DNA of 64,000 nucleotides from Peptoniphilus lacydonensis (GTDB taxonomy: Bacteria; Bacillota; Clostridia; Tissierellales; Peptoniphilaceae), in the NCBI RefSeq assembly GCF_900106515.1, contig NZ_FNWF01000003.1:868001-932000 (forward strand). Direction: 5' to 3'. The position numbers and the translations under genes are program-made. The notes beneath the pieces are model-generated. The model made no database searches. It had not been told where the DNA came from and was given only the letters and a program-made list of their open reading frames with translations. Below are positions 37,961 through 45,979 of this stretch, piece after piece; positions within the stretch are counted from its first letter, which is position 1; each line of letters starts with the position of its first letter.

Positions 37961-37983
37961 AAACTTTTATAAAAATATTTAAA

Positions 37984-38316
37984 TTACATAGTTTTTTTAT
38001 CTTCAGGTAAAAATGAATCAACAATACCAAGAATTAAAGCACCAATAACAGCACCTAATCCAGAAACGGTAAATCCGTCGACAATTTTTCCTGTTATAAA
38101 TAAAATAATTGCAGCTACTATAAATCCAGTTGCACCTCTACCAAAAGGTGATGCGTCAACACCTGTAAATTTATTTATAGCCCAATCTAAGATGCCAATT
38201 ACGATACCTGCCATTATGGCTGTAGAATAACCATCAGTTTGAATACCTATTGATAGTGCAGAAGTTATAAGAATAGCTAATCCACTAACCAAGATTTTTA
38301 CAATTAGTTTTAACAT
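37984..38316 (-). CDS. Phage-holin-family (DUF/PF04020-like) small membrane protein
   Basis: A 110-residue protein with three to four hydrophobic helices and glycine-rich turns (GIVIGILDWAINKF, ARGATGFIVAAIILF-like, GLGAVIGALILGIVDSF), resembling the PF04020 phage_holin_4_2 family of chromosomal membrane proteins. Function unknown; no phage genes nearby. Start placed at ATG 38316, preceded by GGGAGGG, rather than an in-frame TTG upstream. Confidence 0.72.
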   Translation of the reverse strand: MLKLIVKILVSGLAILITSALSIGIQTDGYSTAIMAGIVIGILDWAINKFTGVDASPFGRGATGFIVAAIILFITGKIVDGFTVSGLGAVIGALILGIVDSFLPEDKKTM

Positions 38317-38403
38317 TATCTTCCCTCCCAATCTATATATAACCGATAAACTTAAAAATAAACAATTTTTATCTAATGGGTATAAAAATATTGGAGGGAT
38401 AAA

Positions 38404-38715
38404 ATGAAATTTGTGAAAATAGAGGTTTTTGTACCAAGAGAAGATGCAAAAAAATTAATGAAAGGTATAAATGAAGGAGGATTTTTAGAAGAAGAAAATT
38501 ATGATTTTTGTTATTCAGAAACAAAGGTTATTGGTCATTTTAGACCGATAACTGGAGCAAATCCATATATTGGAACTGTTGGAAGTATTGAAGATGTAGA
38601 AGAAAATAAAATTGAGTTTAGGATAAAAAAAGATGATTTGGATGAGGTTTTAAAGATTATAAAAAGAATTCATCCATATGAAGTTCCAGTTATAAATGTG
38701 ATTGAATTATTGTGA
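38404..38715 (+). CDS. Stand-alone NIF3/YqfO insertion-type (CutA/PII-like) domain protein
   Basis: A 103-residue protein matching the PII/CutA-like domain found inserted in YqfO/NIF3 proteins: VKIEVFVPREDAKKLMKGINE, GHFRPITGANPYIGTVGSIE and the C-terminal IKRIHPYEVPVINVIEL. Here the domain stands alone. Its role is unknown; metal or metabolite sensing has been suggested for relatives. GGAGG precedes the start. Confidence 0.82.
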   Translation: MKFVKIEVFVPREDAKKLMKGINEGGFLEEENYDFCYSETKVIGHFRPITGANPYIGTVGSIEDVEENKIEFRIKKDDLDEVLKIIKRIHPYEVPVINVIELL

Positions 38716-38743
38716 AAGTTTTTTTAAAATACAAAAATTTATT

Positions 38744-38770
38744 AAAAAACTCACTTGTATTGCAAGTGAG
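38744..38770 (-). terminator. Terminator downstream of tRNA-Arg
   Basis: On the minus strand CTCACTTG pairs with CAAGTGAG across CAATA, then a run of T residues. Confidence 0.85.
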
Positions 38771-38773
38771 TAG

Positions 38774-38850
38774 TGGCGTCCACGAGAGGAGTCGAACCTC
38801 CGACCCCACGCTTAGGAGGCGTGTGCTCTATCCAACTGAGCTACGTGGAC
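38774..38850 (-). tRNA. tRNA-Arg (anticodon CCT)
   Basis: A 77-nt cloverleaf: acceptor GTCCACG with CGTGGAC, D arm GCTC-AGTTGGATA-GAGC, anticodon stem CACGC/GCGTG with loop CTCCTAA (anticodon CCT), T arm GGAGGTTCGACTCC, and an encoded CCA at 38774-38776. Confidence 0.97.
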
Positions 38851-38861
38851 TTATAAAATAT

Positions 38862-38890
38862 ATTTTATAAAAATTATTGAGAAGTGTCAA
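38862..38890 (-). promoter_or_regulatory. Promoter of tRNA-Arg
   Basis: Minus-strand TTGACA (38890-38885), 17 bp, TAAAAT (38867-38862), about 11 bp before the mature 5' end. The TTGACA lies inside the inverted repeat GAAGTGTC/GACACTTC at the end of dacA. Confidence 0.85.
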
Positions 38891-38935
38891 TTTATTTTAG
38901 ACACTTCTTTTTATAATATGGTTTAAATATAAAAG

Positions 38936-40297
38936 TTAAGCAGCTTTTTCAATATTTACAAATATTTCTTCAAAGACTCTCTTAAATTTATTTATCATTC
39001 CCTGCTCATAAACTTTTTCTTTTACGATTAAGTCAGTTTTATATATTAATTCATTATTTTTATAAAAACTAATCTTTCCAACAGGACTTCCTGCTTCTAT
39101 TGGAGCTTCCAAATTTTCATCAATATTTATTATTTCTTTTAATTTTTCATTTGATTTTGACAAAACATAGCCAACTTCTTTTTGATATATAGGAATATTT
39201 TTGTCTTGAGAATTTGGAATTTCTATAGTTCTCACTTCTTTTTCTGTGTCGCCTATTGCATTGTAACAATATTCTTCAAAACCTCTTGTTATAAGTCTTT
39301 TACATGCGACAAATCGTTCAAAATCAGAATTTGAGCCAGTTGTTATTCCAATAAGGCGCATATCTTTTGATTTATGTTTTTCGCCCTTTTTAAGACCAGT
39401 CAAGATGACACATCTTCCAGCAGCGTTAGTATAACCTGTTTTTAATCCATCTACTTCAGGAACAATTCCAAGGACAGGGTTTGTGTTATATTCAATAAAA
39501 TTTCTCGAAGGTTCTTCTAACTTCGTTATTGTAGTGTATTTTAAAATTTCTGGATGAAATTTTAAAAGTTCTGAGGCAAGTTTAAACATTTCACGAGTTG
39601 TCATCTTATTGTAGTCTAAAATTTCATAATCAGTAAGTCCAGTTGGATTTACCATATGTGCATTTTTAAGTCCAAGTTCACCGCACTTATAGTTCATCAT
39701 TTTTACAAAATTATCAGTAGAACCAGCGATGTGTTTTGCTAAAGCTGTAATGGCATCATTGCCTGATACCACAAGAGAAGCTTTAAGGAGTTTTTCTACA
39801 CTAACTTTATCGCCTGCTTTTAATTTAAAAGAAGATCCATTTAGCATTGCCACCTCGTGATCAATTTCAACCTCGTCATTTAGAGAAATTGATCCATCTT
39901 CAATTTTATCTAACACTACAAAAATTGATACAAGTTTTGATGTAGATGCCATGGCACGAACCTCATCTAAATTGTAACCCTCAATGATTTCTCCAGACTT
40001 AAAATCTCCCAAGAGGTATGATTTAGTCAAGCTTTCCATGGGAAGTTGCTCCAGATTTTTAATTTTATCTGCCTCGTATTGATTTGCTTTTTGAACTCCT
40101 TTATCTGTTGGAACTAAAAAATCTTTATTTCTTACTGCGTTTGGATCTATTTCAGAGTTTTGTTCTGGAAGATTTATATTAGAATCTATTATTTTATTTG
40201 TATTATTTTCTTTTTTTATGTTTTCCTCTGCAAATACATTTAGAGGAAGAGAAAAAATAAAAATAATTGCATATAAGTACAGAAGTATTTTCTTCAT
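38936..40297 (-). CDS. D-alanyl-D-alanine carboxypeptidase (low-molecular-weight PBP, DacA/DacF type)
   Basis: A 453-residue serine peptidase that trims the terminal D-Ala from peptidoglycan pentapeptides. A signal peptide (residues 1-23, ending NVFA) precedes the penicillin-binding domain with STSK (nucleophile Ser118, Lys121), SGN (in VVSGNDAITAL) and KTG (in DGLKTGYTNAAGR). A C-terminal domain and an amphipathic tail likely hold it to the membrane. I use ATG 40297 with GAGGTG in front; an in-frame extension to 40351 has no matching signal. Confidence 0.93.
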   Translation of the reverse strand: MKKILLYLYAIIFIFSLPLNVFAEENIKKENNTNKIIDSNINLPEQNSEIDPNAVRNKDFLVPTDKGVQKANQYEADKIKNLEQLPMESLTKSYLLGDFKSGEIIEGYNLDEVRAMASTSKLVSIFVVLDKIEDGSISLNDEVEIDHEVAMLNGSSFKLKAGDKVSVEKLLKASLVVSGNDAITALAKHIAGSTDNFVKMMNYKCGELGLKNAHMVNPTGLTDYEILDYNKMTTREMFKLASELLKFHPEILKYTTITKLEEPSRNFIEYNTNPVLGIVPEVDGLKTGYTNAAGRCVILTGLKKGEKHKSKDMRLIGITTGSNSDFERFVACKRLITRGFEEYCYNAIGDTEKEVRTIEIPNSQDKNIPIYQKEVGYVLSKSNEKLKEIINIDENLEAPIEAGSPVGKISFYKNNELIYKTDLIVKEKVYEQGMINKFKRVFEEIFVNIEKAA

Positions 40298-40478
40298 CTT
40301 ACACCTCGAAAAATATTGTATCAAATTATAAATAAATTGTAAATTAACCAAAAGCTTACAAAATTTGTATTAGTTATTATAAATTTTAATTTATGGGTAT
40401 TTGTTATAAATATAAGTACTATTGTGTTATAATAAATTTTATAAAATTTGATGGGATAAAATCTATAAGGAGATTATA

Positions 40479-41033
40479 ATGGATAAACAAAAAATTGAAG
40501 AAGCTGTAGAAATGATAATTGAAGCAATTGGAGAAGACAAAAATAGAGAAGGGCTAATTGAAACTCCAGCAAGAGTTGCTAGAATGTATGAAGAAGTTTT
40601 TGCAGGAATTGGAAAAACTGCAGAGGAACATCTTTCAAAAACTTTTGAAATAACTGAGGACAATATAGTTGTAGTAAAAGATATTGAGTTTTATTCAATG
40701 TGTGAACATCACTTCTTACCTTTCTATGGAAAAGCACATATTGCATATATACCTGATCAAAAAGTTGCAGGTCTTTCTAAACTTGCAAGAACTGTAGAAA
40801 CTTATGCAAAAAAGCCACAACTTCAAGAAAGGCTTAGCATTGAAGTTGCGGATGCAATGATGGAATATTTAGAACCAAAGGGAGTTTTAGTTGTAATAGA
40901 AGCAGAGCATATGTGTATGAATATGAGAGGAGTAAAAAAACCTGGCTCAAAAACAGTTACATCAGTTGCAAGAGGTGTTCTAGAAACTGATGAAAAACAA
41001 AAACAAGAAGCTTTTAGGTTGATTGAATTTTAG
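40479..41033 (+). CDS. folE: GTP cyclohydrolase I
   Basis: A 184-residue enzyme that turns GTP into 7,8-dihydroneopterin triphosphate, first step of folate synthesis. [35 protein letters not shown] (zinc Cys and His) and [22 protein letters not shown] are diagnostic, with the second zinc cysteine in [12 protein letters not shown] probable -10 TATAAT is at 40428-40433. The next gene starts on the last base of its stop codon. Confidence 0.97.
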   Translation: MDKQKIEEAVEMIIEAIGEDKNREGLIETPARVARMYEEVFAGIGKTAEEHLSKTFEITEDNIVVVKDIEFYSMCEHHFLPFYGKAHIAYIPDQKVAGLSKLARTVETYAKKPQLQERLSIEVADAMMEYLEPKGVLVVIEAEHMCMNMRGVKKPGSKTVTSVARGVLETDEKQKQEAFRLIEF

Positions 41034-41512
41034 TGAAAGAGACAAATAAAATTATAAAAAGTAAAATTTATAATGACTATTTAAATGAATTGGAAGATTT
41101 AGAAAAAGACAGATTCTTTTGCAGGCATAATTATGAACATTTTATATCAGTGGCAAGAATTTGCTATATATTAAAATTAGAAGGAAATGTTAATATAAGT
41201 AAAGATATGATTTATACAACGGCACTCCTCCACGATCTTGGAAGGGTGCTTGAAATAAAAGAGGGGATAAATCATGCAGAGGGCTCTCTTATTATTGCAA
41301 GAGAAATTTTAAAAATTACTGATTTTTCTGAAAATGAGAAAAAAAGAATTTTAAATTGCATAAGTTATCATAGGACAAAGGAAAAGCAAGAAGATGAATT
41401 TTTTAATATATTTTATAGGGCAGATAAACTTTCAAGGCCTTGTTTTAGATGTCCTGCATATAATTCTTGCAATTGGAGCTATGAAAAGAAAAATCACGAA
41501 ATAATTTATTGA
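41033..41512 (+). CDS. HD-domain phosphohydrolase in the folate operon
   Basis: A 159-residue HD-superfamily protein beginning at GTG, which shares its G with the folE stop. The metal site pattern is visible: His in CRHNYEHFISVARI, HD in TALLHDLGRVLEI, His in NHAEGSLI, and ISYHRT. A Cys-rich end (SRPCFRCPAYNSCNW) may bind metal. Its placement between folE and folB-folK suggests a pterin or nucleotide phosphohydrolase. It could supply the dihydroneopterin triphosphate dephosphorylation step, for which no Nudix gene is present here (inference). Confidence 0.8.
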   Translation: MKETNKIIKSKIYNDYLNELEDLEKDRFFCRHNYEHFISVARICYILKLEGNVNISKDMIYTTALLHDLGRVLEIKEGINHAEGSLIIAREILKITDFSENEKKRILNCISYHRTKEKQEDEFFNIFYRADKLSRPCFRCPAYNSCNWSYEKKNHEIIY

Positions 41513-41522
41513 TGGGAGAATT

Positions 41523-42341
41523 ATGGATTTTATCAAAATAAAAGATCTTGAAGTTTATGCAAACCATGGACTTTTTGAAGAGGAAAAAAAACTTGGACAA
41601 AAATTTTTAATAAGTGTAGAAATTGGGATGAGTTTTAGGGACTGTGCCATTGAAAAAAATTTGAATAGATCTATTGATTATGGAAAATTATCTCATGAAC
41701 TTTACAATTTTTTCAGGGATGAAACTGAAGACTTAGTAGAAACTCTTGGATACAAATTAACAAAGTTTATTTTCGACAATTATGAAATAGCTAAGAGTGT
41801 AGATTTAGAAATAAAAAAGCCTTGGGCACCAATAAATTTGCCACTTGATTCTGCGTCCATAAGATGCACTAAAAAAAGAAGAAATTATTATATTGGTATA
41901 GGTACAAATCTTGGCGACAGAGAAAATTATATAAAATCTGCACTGAAAATGATGGAAGAATCTGGATTAAAAATATTAAAAAAAGCAAGCATTATAGAAA
42001 CAAAAGCTTGGGGAAAGACTGATCAAGGAGATTTTTTGAATACAGTAGTAGTGGTAAGTTCTTACGAAGATCCACTAGATTTGCTTCATATTTTACAGAA
42101 AATAGAAATAGACTTAGGTAGAGTTAGACATGAAAAATGGGGAAAAAGAACAATTGATCTAGATATTTTATTTATAGATAGGGAAATATATTACACAGAT
42201 GAATTGATAGTTCCACATCCTTATATTGCTGAGCGTGAATTTGTCTTGGAGTCTTTAAACGAAATTATGCCAAACTATTTTCATCCGATATTAAATAAAA
42301 AAATAAGTGAACTTTATAAAGAATCCAAAGATGAAAATTAA
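41523..42341 (+). CDS. folBK: Fused dihydroneopterin aldolase / HPPK (FolB-FolK)
   Basis: A 272-residue bifunctional enzyme. Residues 1-116 are dihydroneopterin aldolase (IKIKDLEVYANHGLFEEEKKLGQ, RSIDYGKL, VDLEIKKPWAPI). Residues 122-265 are 6-hydroxymethyl-dihydropterin pyrophosphokinase (YYIGIGTNLGDRENYI, ETKAWGKTDQGDFLN, EKWGKRTIDLDILF, LIVPHPYIAEREFVL). No folP or folC is in the window, so the later steps are encoded elsewhere or absent. Confidence 0.95.
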   Translation: MDFIKIKDLEVYANHGLFEEEKKLGQKFLISVEIGMSFRDCAIEKNLNRSIDYGKLSHELYNFFRDETEDLVETLGYKLTKFIFDNYEIAKSVDLEIKKPWAPINLPLDSASIRCTKKRRNYYIGIGTNLGDRENYIKSALKMMEESGLKILKKASIIETKAWGKTDQGDFLNTVVVVSSYEDPLDLLHILQKIEIDLGRVRHEKWGKRTIDLDILFIDREIYYTDELIVPHPYIAEREFVLESLNEIMPNYFHPILNKKISELYKESKDEN

Positions 42342-42906
42342 AAAAACTGGCTGTGGTTTTTTTGTAATTTTGGTATTTTTTGTAGTAATTGTTGGAATAA
42401 TGAATTTATTAATAAGTAATTCTTCAAATAGAAAAGCTTATGATGAAGAAAATTATAGGCAAAAATATATAGAAGATACAGCATCTATGGCAGTAAAAAT
42501 ATCAAAGAAATATAAACTTTTTCCTTCTGTAATGCTTGCACAGTCAATATTAGAGAGCGACTGGGGAAGGTCGGAGCTTTCAAAAGAATATAATAATTAC
42601 TTTGGTATAAAAGAAGTAAAAAAAGGAGAAGGCATAGTCTTTGAAACAGAAGAATATGTAGAGGGAGAAAGTGGAAGATACATGGAAAACTTTAAAAAGT
42701 ATCCATCTAAGAAAGACTCCTTCCTACACTATGCGAAACTTTTAACAGAAGCGAAGAGATATGAAAAGGTAAAAACTGCCAAAAATTATGAAGAGGCTAT
42801 ACAGTATATAATAGAAGGTGGCTATGCCACAGATCCAGATTATAAAAATAAAGTGATTTCAGTAATTGAAAAATATAACTTAAATAAATATGACGATGTA
42901 AAGTAA
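42331..42906 (+). CDS. Membrane-anchored GH73-type glucosaminidase (lysozyme-like)
   Basis: A 191-residue protein with one membrane segment (about residues 7-27) and a flagellar-FlgJ/GH73-like domain: KYKLFPSVMLAQSILESDWGRSELSKEYNNYFGIK with the catalytic glutamate in QSILES, then YPSKKDSFLHYAKLL and GGYATDPDYKNKVISVIEKYNL. It would cut peptidoglycan glycan strands. I place the start at ATG 42331, overlapping the folK stop; an in-frame GTG at 42307 is possible but unsupported. Confidence 0.85.
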   Translation: MKIKKTGCGFFVILVFFVVIVGIMNLLISNSSNRKAYDEENYRQKYIEDTASMAVKISKKYKLFPSVMLAQSILESDWGRSELSKEYNNYFGIKEVKKGEGIVFETEEYVEGESGRYMENFKKYPSKKDSFLHYAKLLTEAKRYEKVKTAKNYEEAIQYIIEGGYATDPDYKNKVISVIEKYNLNKYDDVK

Positions 42907-42922
42907 TAAAAAGGAGAAAAAC

Positions 42923-43624
42923 TTGACAAAGAAAAAATCAAATATAATTCTTGCAATTTCAATACTAATACCATTTAGTCTTAGTGTTTCAGGAATGAAA
43001 AATTATATGGGGAAGAGTGCGTTTTTGTACTCATTTATGTGGGCAGTTGTAAATTATTTATTTATAATGACAGCAGTGGACTTTATAGCAAATTATAAAA
43101 AAATAAAAAAACTTGAAAATTTAAATATAAATAAAAAAACTTACAATTTGAATATATTTGTCTACCTTGGATTTTTAATTTTAGTAAATATTTATTTCTT
43201 GCAACAAATGTATGTAAAAGATGTAAAAATAGTAGATGCTTTATCCAATCCAATTCTCGTAATACTAGTATTTGTGGTATTTCTTATAAATCTCCAAAAT
43301 GGAAAATTTCCACAAAAAGAAGAAAAAGAAACAGATATATACGAAATACCGAGAAAATCATCTTTTAGAGATGGAAATGATAAATTGGGAACAGTGGTTG
43401 GATCATATGAAAATGGAATGATTTTAGGAAATTATCATTTTTCCTATGACAGTATGAAATCAATTTCTGAGTCAAAAGACAAAGAGTTAGTTATAAAAGG
43501 AAGAGAGAATTCAAAAAATTATAGAATTAATATTGGCTCAGAAAACTCTCTAAAAAAAGCAAAAGAAGTAATAAATGTTGCTCTAAAAAATGAAAAAATT
43601 GAGAAAAGCAAAGTTAATTTTTAA
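42923..43624 (+). CDS. Unknown membrane protein with cytoplasmic C-terminal domain
   Basis: A 233-residue protein I do not recognise. Four hydrophobic segments lie at about residues 8-25, 33-52, 75-94 and 105-125. The C-terminal 90 residues are soluble, with NDKLGTVVGSYENGMILGNYHFSYDSMKSI that may be a small beta domain. It starts at TTG after AAAAAGGAG and follows the GH73 gene by 16 bp in the same operon. Nothing links it to a known pathway. Confidence 0.55.
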   Translation: MTKKKSNIILAISILIPFSLSVSGMKNYMGKSAFLYSFMWAVVNYLFIMTAVDFIANYKKIKKLENLNINKKTYNLNIFVYLGFLILVNIYFLQQMYVKDVKIVDALSNPILVILVFVVFLINLQNGKFPQKEEKETDIYEIPRKSSFRDGNDKLGTVVGSYENGMILGNYHFSYDSMKSISESKDKELVIKGRENSKNYRINIGSENSLKKAKEVINVALKNEKIEKSKVNF

Positions 43625-43648
43625 AGTAAAGAGTTTTGAGGAAAACAT

Positions 43649-43677
43649 TTGACAAAGTGAAATGGAAGCTTTATAAT
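43649..43677 (+). promoter_or_regulatory. Consensus promoter of the candidate structured RNA
   Basis: TTGACA (43649-43654), exactly 17 bp, TATAAT (43672-43677): a perfect sigma-A consensus, the strongest I saw in the window. Confidence 0.9.
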
Positions 43678-43683
43678 ATAATC

Positions 43684-43896
43684 AAGCTAGCTTGAGAAAA
43701 CAAAATTGGTTACTAAGAAAAGGTGATTCCAATGACAAGTTTTATTTTATCCCGAAAGGGAAGAGTAGCAAGATATCTCATTTAATAGTAGCTAAGTGCT
43801 AAAAGTTTGAATGCTTAATTCGGGAGATGTTTAAGCTATAGATATATAACAATTTAAAATAATTTATTGAGGGACTCTCGTTGAGTCCTTTTTTTT
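43684..43896 (+). ncRNA. Candidate structured small RNA, unidentified family
   Basis: The 415-bp gap between 43624 and 44040 has no plausible ORF but has a perfect promoter and an intrinsic terminator enclosing about 210 nt. The RNA can close with TAGCTTGAG (43688-43696) pairing TTTAAGCTA (43830-43838). A stacked arm AAAAC/GTTTT plus ATTGG/CCAAT (43697-43743) follows. TCCCGAA (43750-43756) can pair with TTCGGGA (43819-43825) or form a TCCC-GAAA-GGGA hairpin, so two states are possible. I could not match it to tmRNA, SRP RNA, RNase P RNA or a named riboswitch; 6S RNA is one possibility. A separate promoter follows, so it looks like a free-standing sRNA. Confidence 0.65.
43870..43896 (+). terminator. 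Terminator of the candidate RNA
   Basis: GGACTC pairs with GAGTCC across TCGTT, followed by eight T residues. Confidence 0.92.
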
Positions 43897-43985
43897 GTTT
43901 TAAACGCAATAAATCTAAATATAATTCTATATATTTTAAAATGAACTTCTATTAATATTTTACTAAATTGTAATTTTATTTTAAC

Positions 43986-44014
43986 TTGTAATCAAAAATC
44001 CTTTATAGTAGTAT
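43986..44014 (+). promoter_or_regulatory. Promoter of the lipoprotein gene at 44040
   Basis: TTGTAA (43986-43991), 17 bp, TAGTAT (44009-44014), then a short leader to GAGGAGG. Confidence 0.6.
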
Positions 44015-44039
44015 ATAAATATGTTATGAGGAGGTTTTT

Positions 44040-45773
44040 ATGAAAAAGAAAATTTTAGTTATTTTATTAGCACTAATGGCTGCAATAACGCTTGGAGCTT
44101 GTAGTGCAAATACTGTGTCATATTTAGATGCCGCAGGAAAAGTTTCCAATTGGGAGGGTTCAAAAGTTTCGGGAAAACTTGATTACGATTTTGAAATTAA
44201 AGATCCTAAATCAAATGAAATGGTAAATGTAAAGTTACCTATAAAACTCACAGGAGAACAATTGGGACAAGACAGGGCTCATGTAATTATGGACATGAAT
44301 CTTCAAGATGTAAAAAAAGTTTTTGAAAAAGATTTAAAGAATACAGAAGATAAAAAAGAGATTGAAGATATCCCAAACAATATGAAAATTGATGTGTTTG
44401 TAAAAGACAATGAAATTATTATGTCCAAAAATATTTTTGCTGTCAATAAAGAAGCCGTAAAAGATATTAAAGAAGATTATATTTCAATATCTAGTGAAGG
44501 TAATGGTCTTTCACCTAAATCAGCTAAATATTTTAGTTCTGAAGAATTTAAATCCGATTTATTAAAATTAATGGATGTAGCATTAGGAGATGCTAAACAA
44601 GGTATCGACTATGAAGTAAATGGAAATACTTATACATTAAATGCTACAAGTGATCAAATAATTGACGAATTTATTAAAGCATCTGATAATGTTATGAAAA
44701 ATTGGGACACTGTTTCTAAAGATGTGCTAGCAATTGTAGATAAAGCTGGGCTCCCAATTAATGATGAAGAAAAGAAAGATTTTAAGGAGCTTAATAAAGA
44801 ATACAAAAGAGAAGATTTAGTAAATTCTGCTTCTGAAATAAAAGAAATGCTAAAAGGTTCAAATATTTCAGAAAAGACAACTTTTGAAGAAAATAAATAT
44901 ATACAAGAAATTGGAATGAAAGTTAGCGTTTCAAATTTTGTAAAAGTTTCTGTTAAAGGAAATACTGTGACAACAAAAGATGAGAATGTTAAAATCAATT
45001 TCCCTACATCAGTTAAAAAATTAACTATGGACGAATATATGAAACTAATAATGCCAGGAATGAATTCAAGTCTTGTTACAGTGAGAGTAAATGGAGAAGA
45101 TATAACTTTTGAAGATCCAGAAGCTCTTCCAAAGATTATTAATGAAAGAACAATGTTAGCTGCTCGTGCTTTCTATGAAAAAATTGGCGCTAAAGTTGAA
45201 TGGAATGGAAAAGATAGAACAGTAACAGTTTCAAAAGATAATGATAAGATTGTTTTAAAGATTGATTCTAATAAGGCTCTTGTAAATGGAAAAGAAGTTA
45301 AGCTTGATTCACCAGCTACAATTATTAATGATAAAACTTATATTCCAGTAAGATTTGTATCTGAAGCTTTTGGTTATAAGGTTAAATACGATGCAAACGA
45401 AGGAATGCCAATAGTTGATATCTTTAATATTACTGAAAAAGAATTAGAAACAAAACTTCAAGAATTAGAAAAAGAAGAAAATTATAAAATGATAGCTTCT
45501 ATGAAATCATCTGGTCAAAAAGATGAAGAAATAGAAGAAACTTTAAAAGATCTTTATGAAGGTGAAGAATTAGATAAAATTCTTGCAGCTAAGGCTGATC
45601 TTGACAAAGATCCAGAACTTTTAAAAAAATATCAAGATGAAGTTAAAAAGGAAATGGAAGGAGCTTTAGGAGAAGATTCTGAAGAAAAGGAAACTAAAGA
45701 CGAAAAAATTGTAGAAAAAACAGAAAAGTCTGCAGAGAAAGTAGCAAAAATTTTATTTTCAGTAGTAAAATAA
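44040..45773 (+). CDS. Lipoprotein with copper-amine-oxidase-N-like stalk domain
   Basis: A 577-residue exported lipoprotein. The signal peptide ends in the lipobox LGAC (Cys21). Residues about 22-320 form a region of unknown fold with many charged helices, DYDFEIKDP early, and KVSVSNFVKVSVKGNTV later. Residues about 340-465 hold a copper-amine-oxidase N-terminal-like domain (VRVNGEDITFEDPEALPKIINERTMLAARAFYEKIGAKVEWN and TYIPVRFVSEAFGYKVKYD), a surface module common in Tissierellia and clostridia. A Glu/Lys-rich helical tail follows. It is not an oxidase; the role is unknown. Confidence 0.8.
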   Translation: MKKKILVILLALMAAITLGACSANTVSYLDAAGKVSNWEGSKVSGKLDYDFEIKDPKSNEMVNVKLPIKLTGEQLGQDRAHVIMDMNLQDVKKVFEKDLKNTEDKKEIEDIPNNMKIDVFVKDNEIIMSKNIFAVNKEAVKDIKEDYISISSEGNGLSPKSAKYFSSEEFKSDLLKLMDVALGDAKQGIDYEVNGNTYTLNATSDQIIDEFIKASDNVMKNWDTVSKDVLAIVDKAGLPINDEEKKDFKELNKEYKREDLVNSASEIKEMLKGSNISEKTTFEENKYIQEIGMKVSVSNFVKVSVKGNTVTTKDENVKINFPTSVKKLTMDEYMKLIMPGMNSSLVTVRVNGEDITFEDPEALPKIINERTMLAARAFYEKIGAKVEWNGKDRTVTVSKDNDKIVLKIDSNKALVNGKEVKLDSPATIINDKTYIPVRFVSEAFGYKVKYDANEGMPIVDIFNITEKELETKLQELEKEENYKMIASMKSSGQKDEEIEETLKDLYEGEELDKILAAKADLDKDPELLKKYQDEVKKEMEGALGEDSEEKETKDEKIVEKTEKSAEKVAKILFSVVK

Positions 45774-45790
45774 AATTATATAAAGTCACA

Positions 45791-45824
45791 AAACCTCAAA
45801 ATTATTGATTTTGGGGTTTTTTAT
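45791..45824 (+). terminator. Terminator after the lipoprotein gene
   Basis: AAACCTCAAAA pairs with TTTTGGGGTTT (one T-G pair), followed by T residues. Confidence 0.85.
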
Positions 45825-45922
45825 TATTTGATAATTTTAATGTCAGTTTTTTCTTATACAGTTTATGCCGATATTTTTTTATTTTTAATCTATTTATAAG
45901 TTTATAAGTTATTTCTGTTGTG

Positions 45923-45970
45923 ATACTATATAGTAGTATTTGAAATAAAATTAATAAGAATATACTATAT
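45923..45970. promoter_or_regulatory. Possible NrdR-type repeats upstream of nrdA
   Basis: ATACTATAT occurs twice, at 45923-45931 (inside ATACTATATAGTA, a near-palindrome) and 45962-45970, 39 bp apart and just before the nrdA ribosome binding site. NrdR boxes are known as paired AT-rich palindromes with CTATATAG-like cores in nrd promoters. The first copy overlaps a possible -10 (TACTAT at 45925-45930). Confidence 0.4.
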
Positions 45971-45979
45971 GGAGGATTC

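Noticed and set aside
43721-43830. Phrases GGTGATTCC and GCTTAATTCGGGAG that recall the c-di-AMP (ydaO) riboswitch
   Set aside because: They occur in the opposite order to the ydaO motif and the remaining conserved parts are missing, so the riboswitch call was not made.
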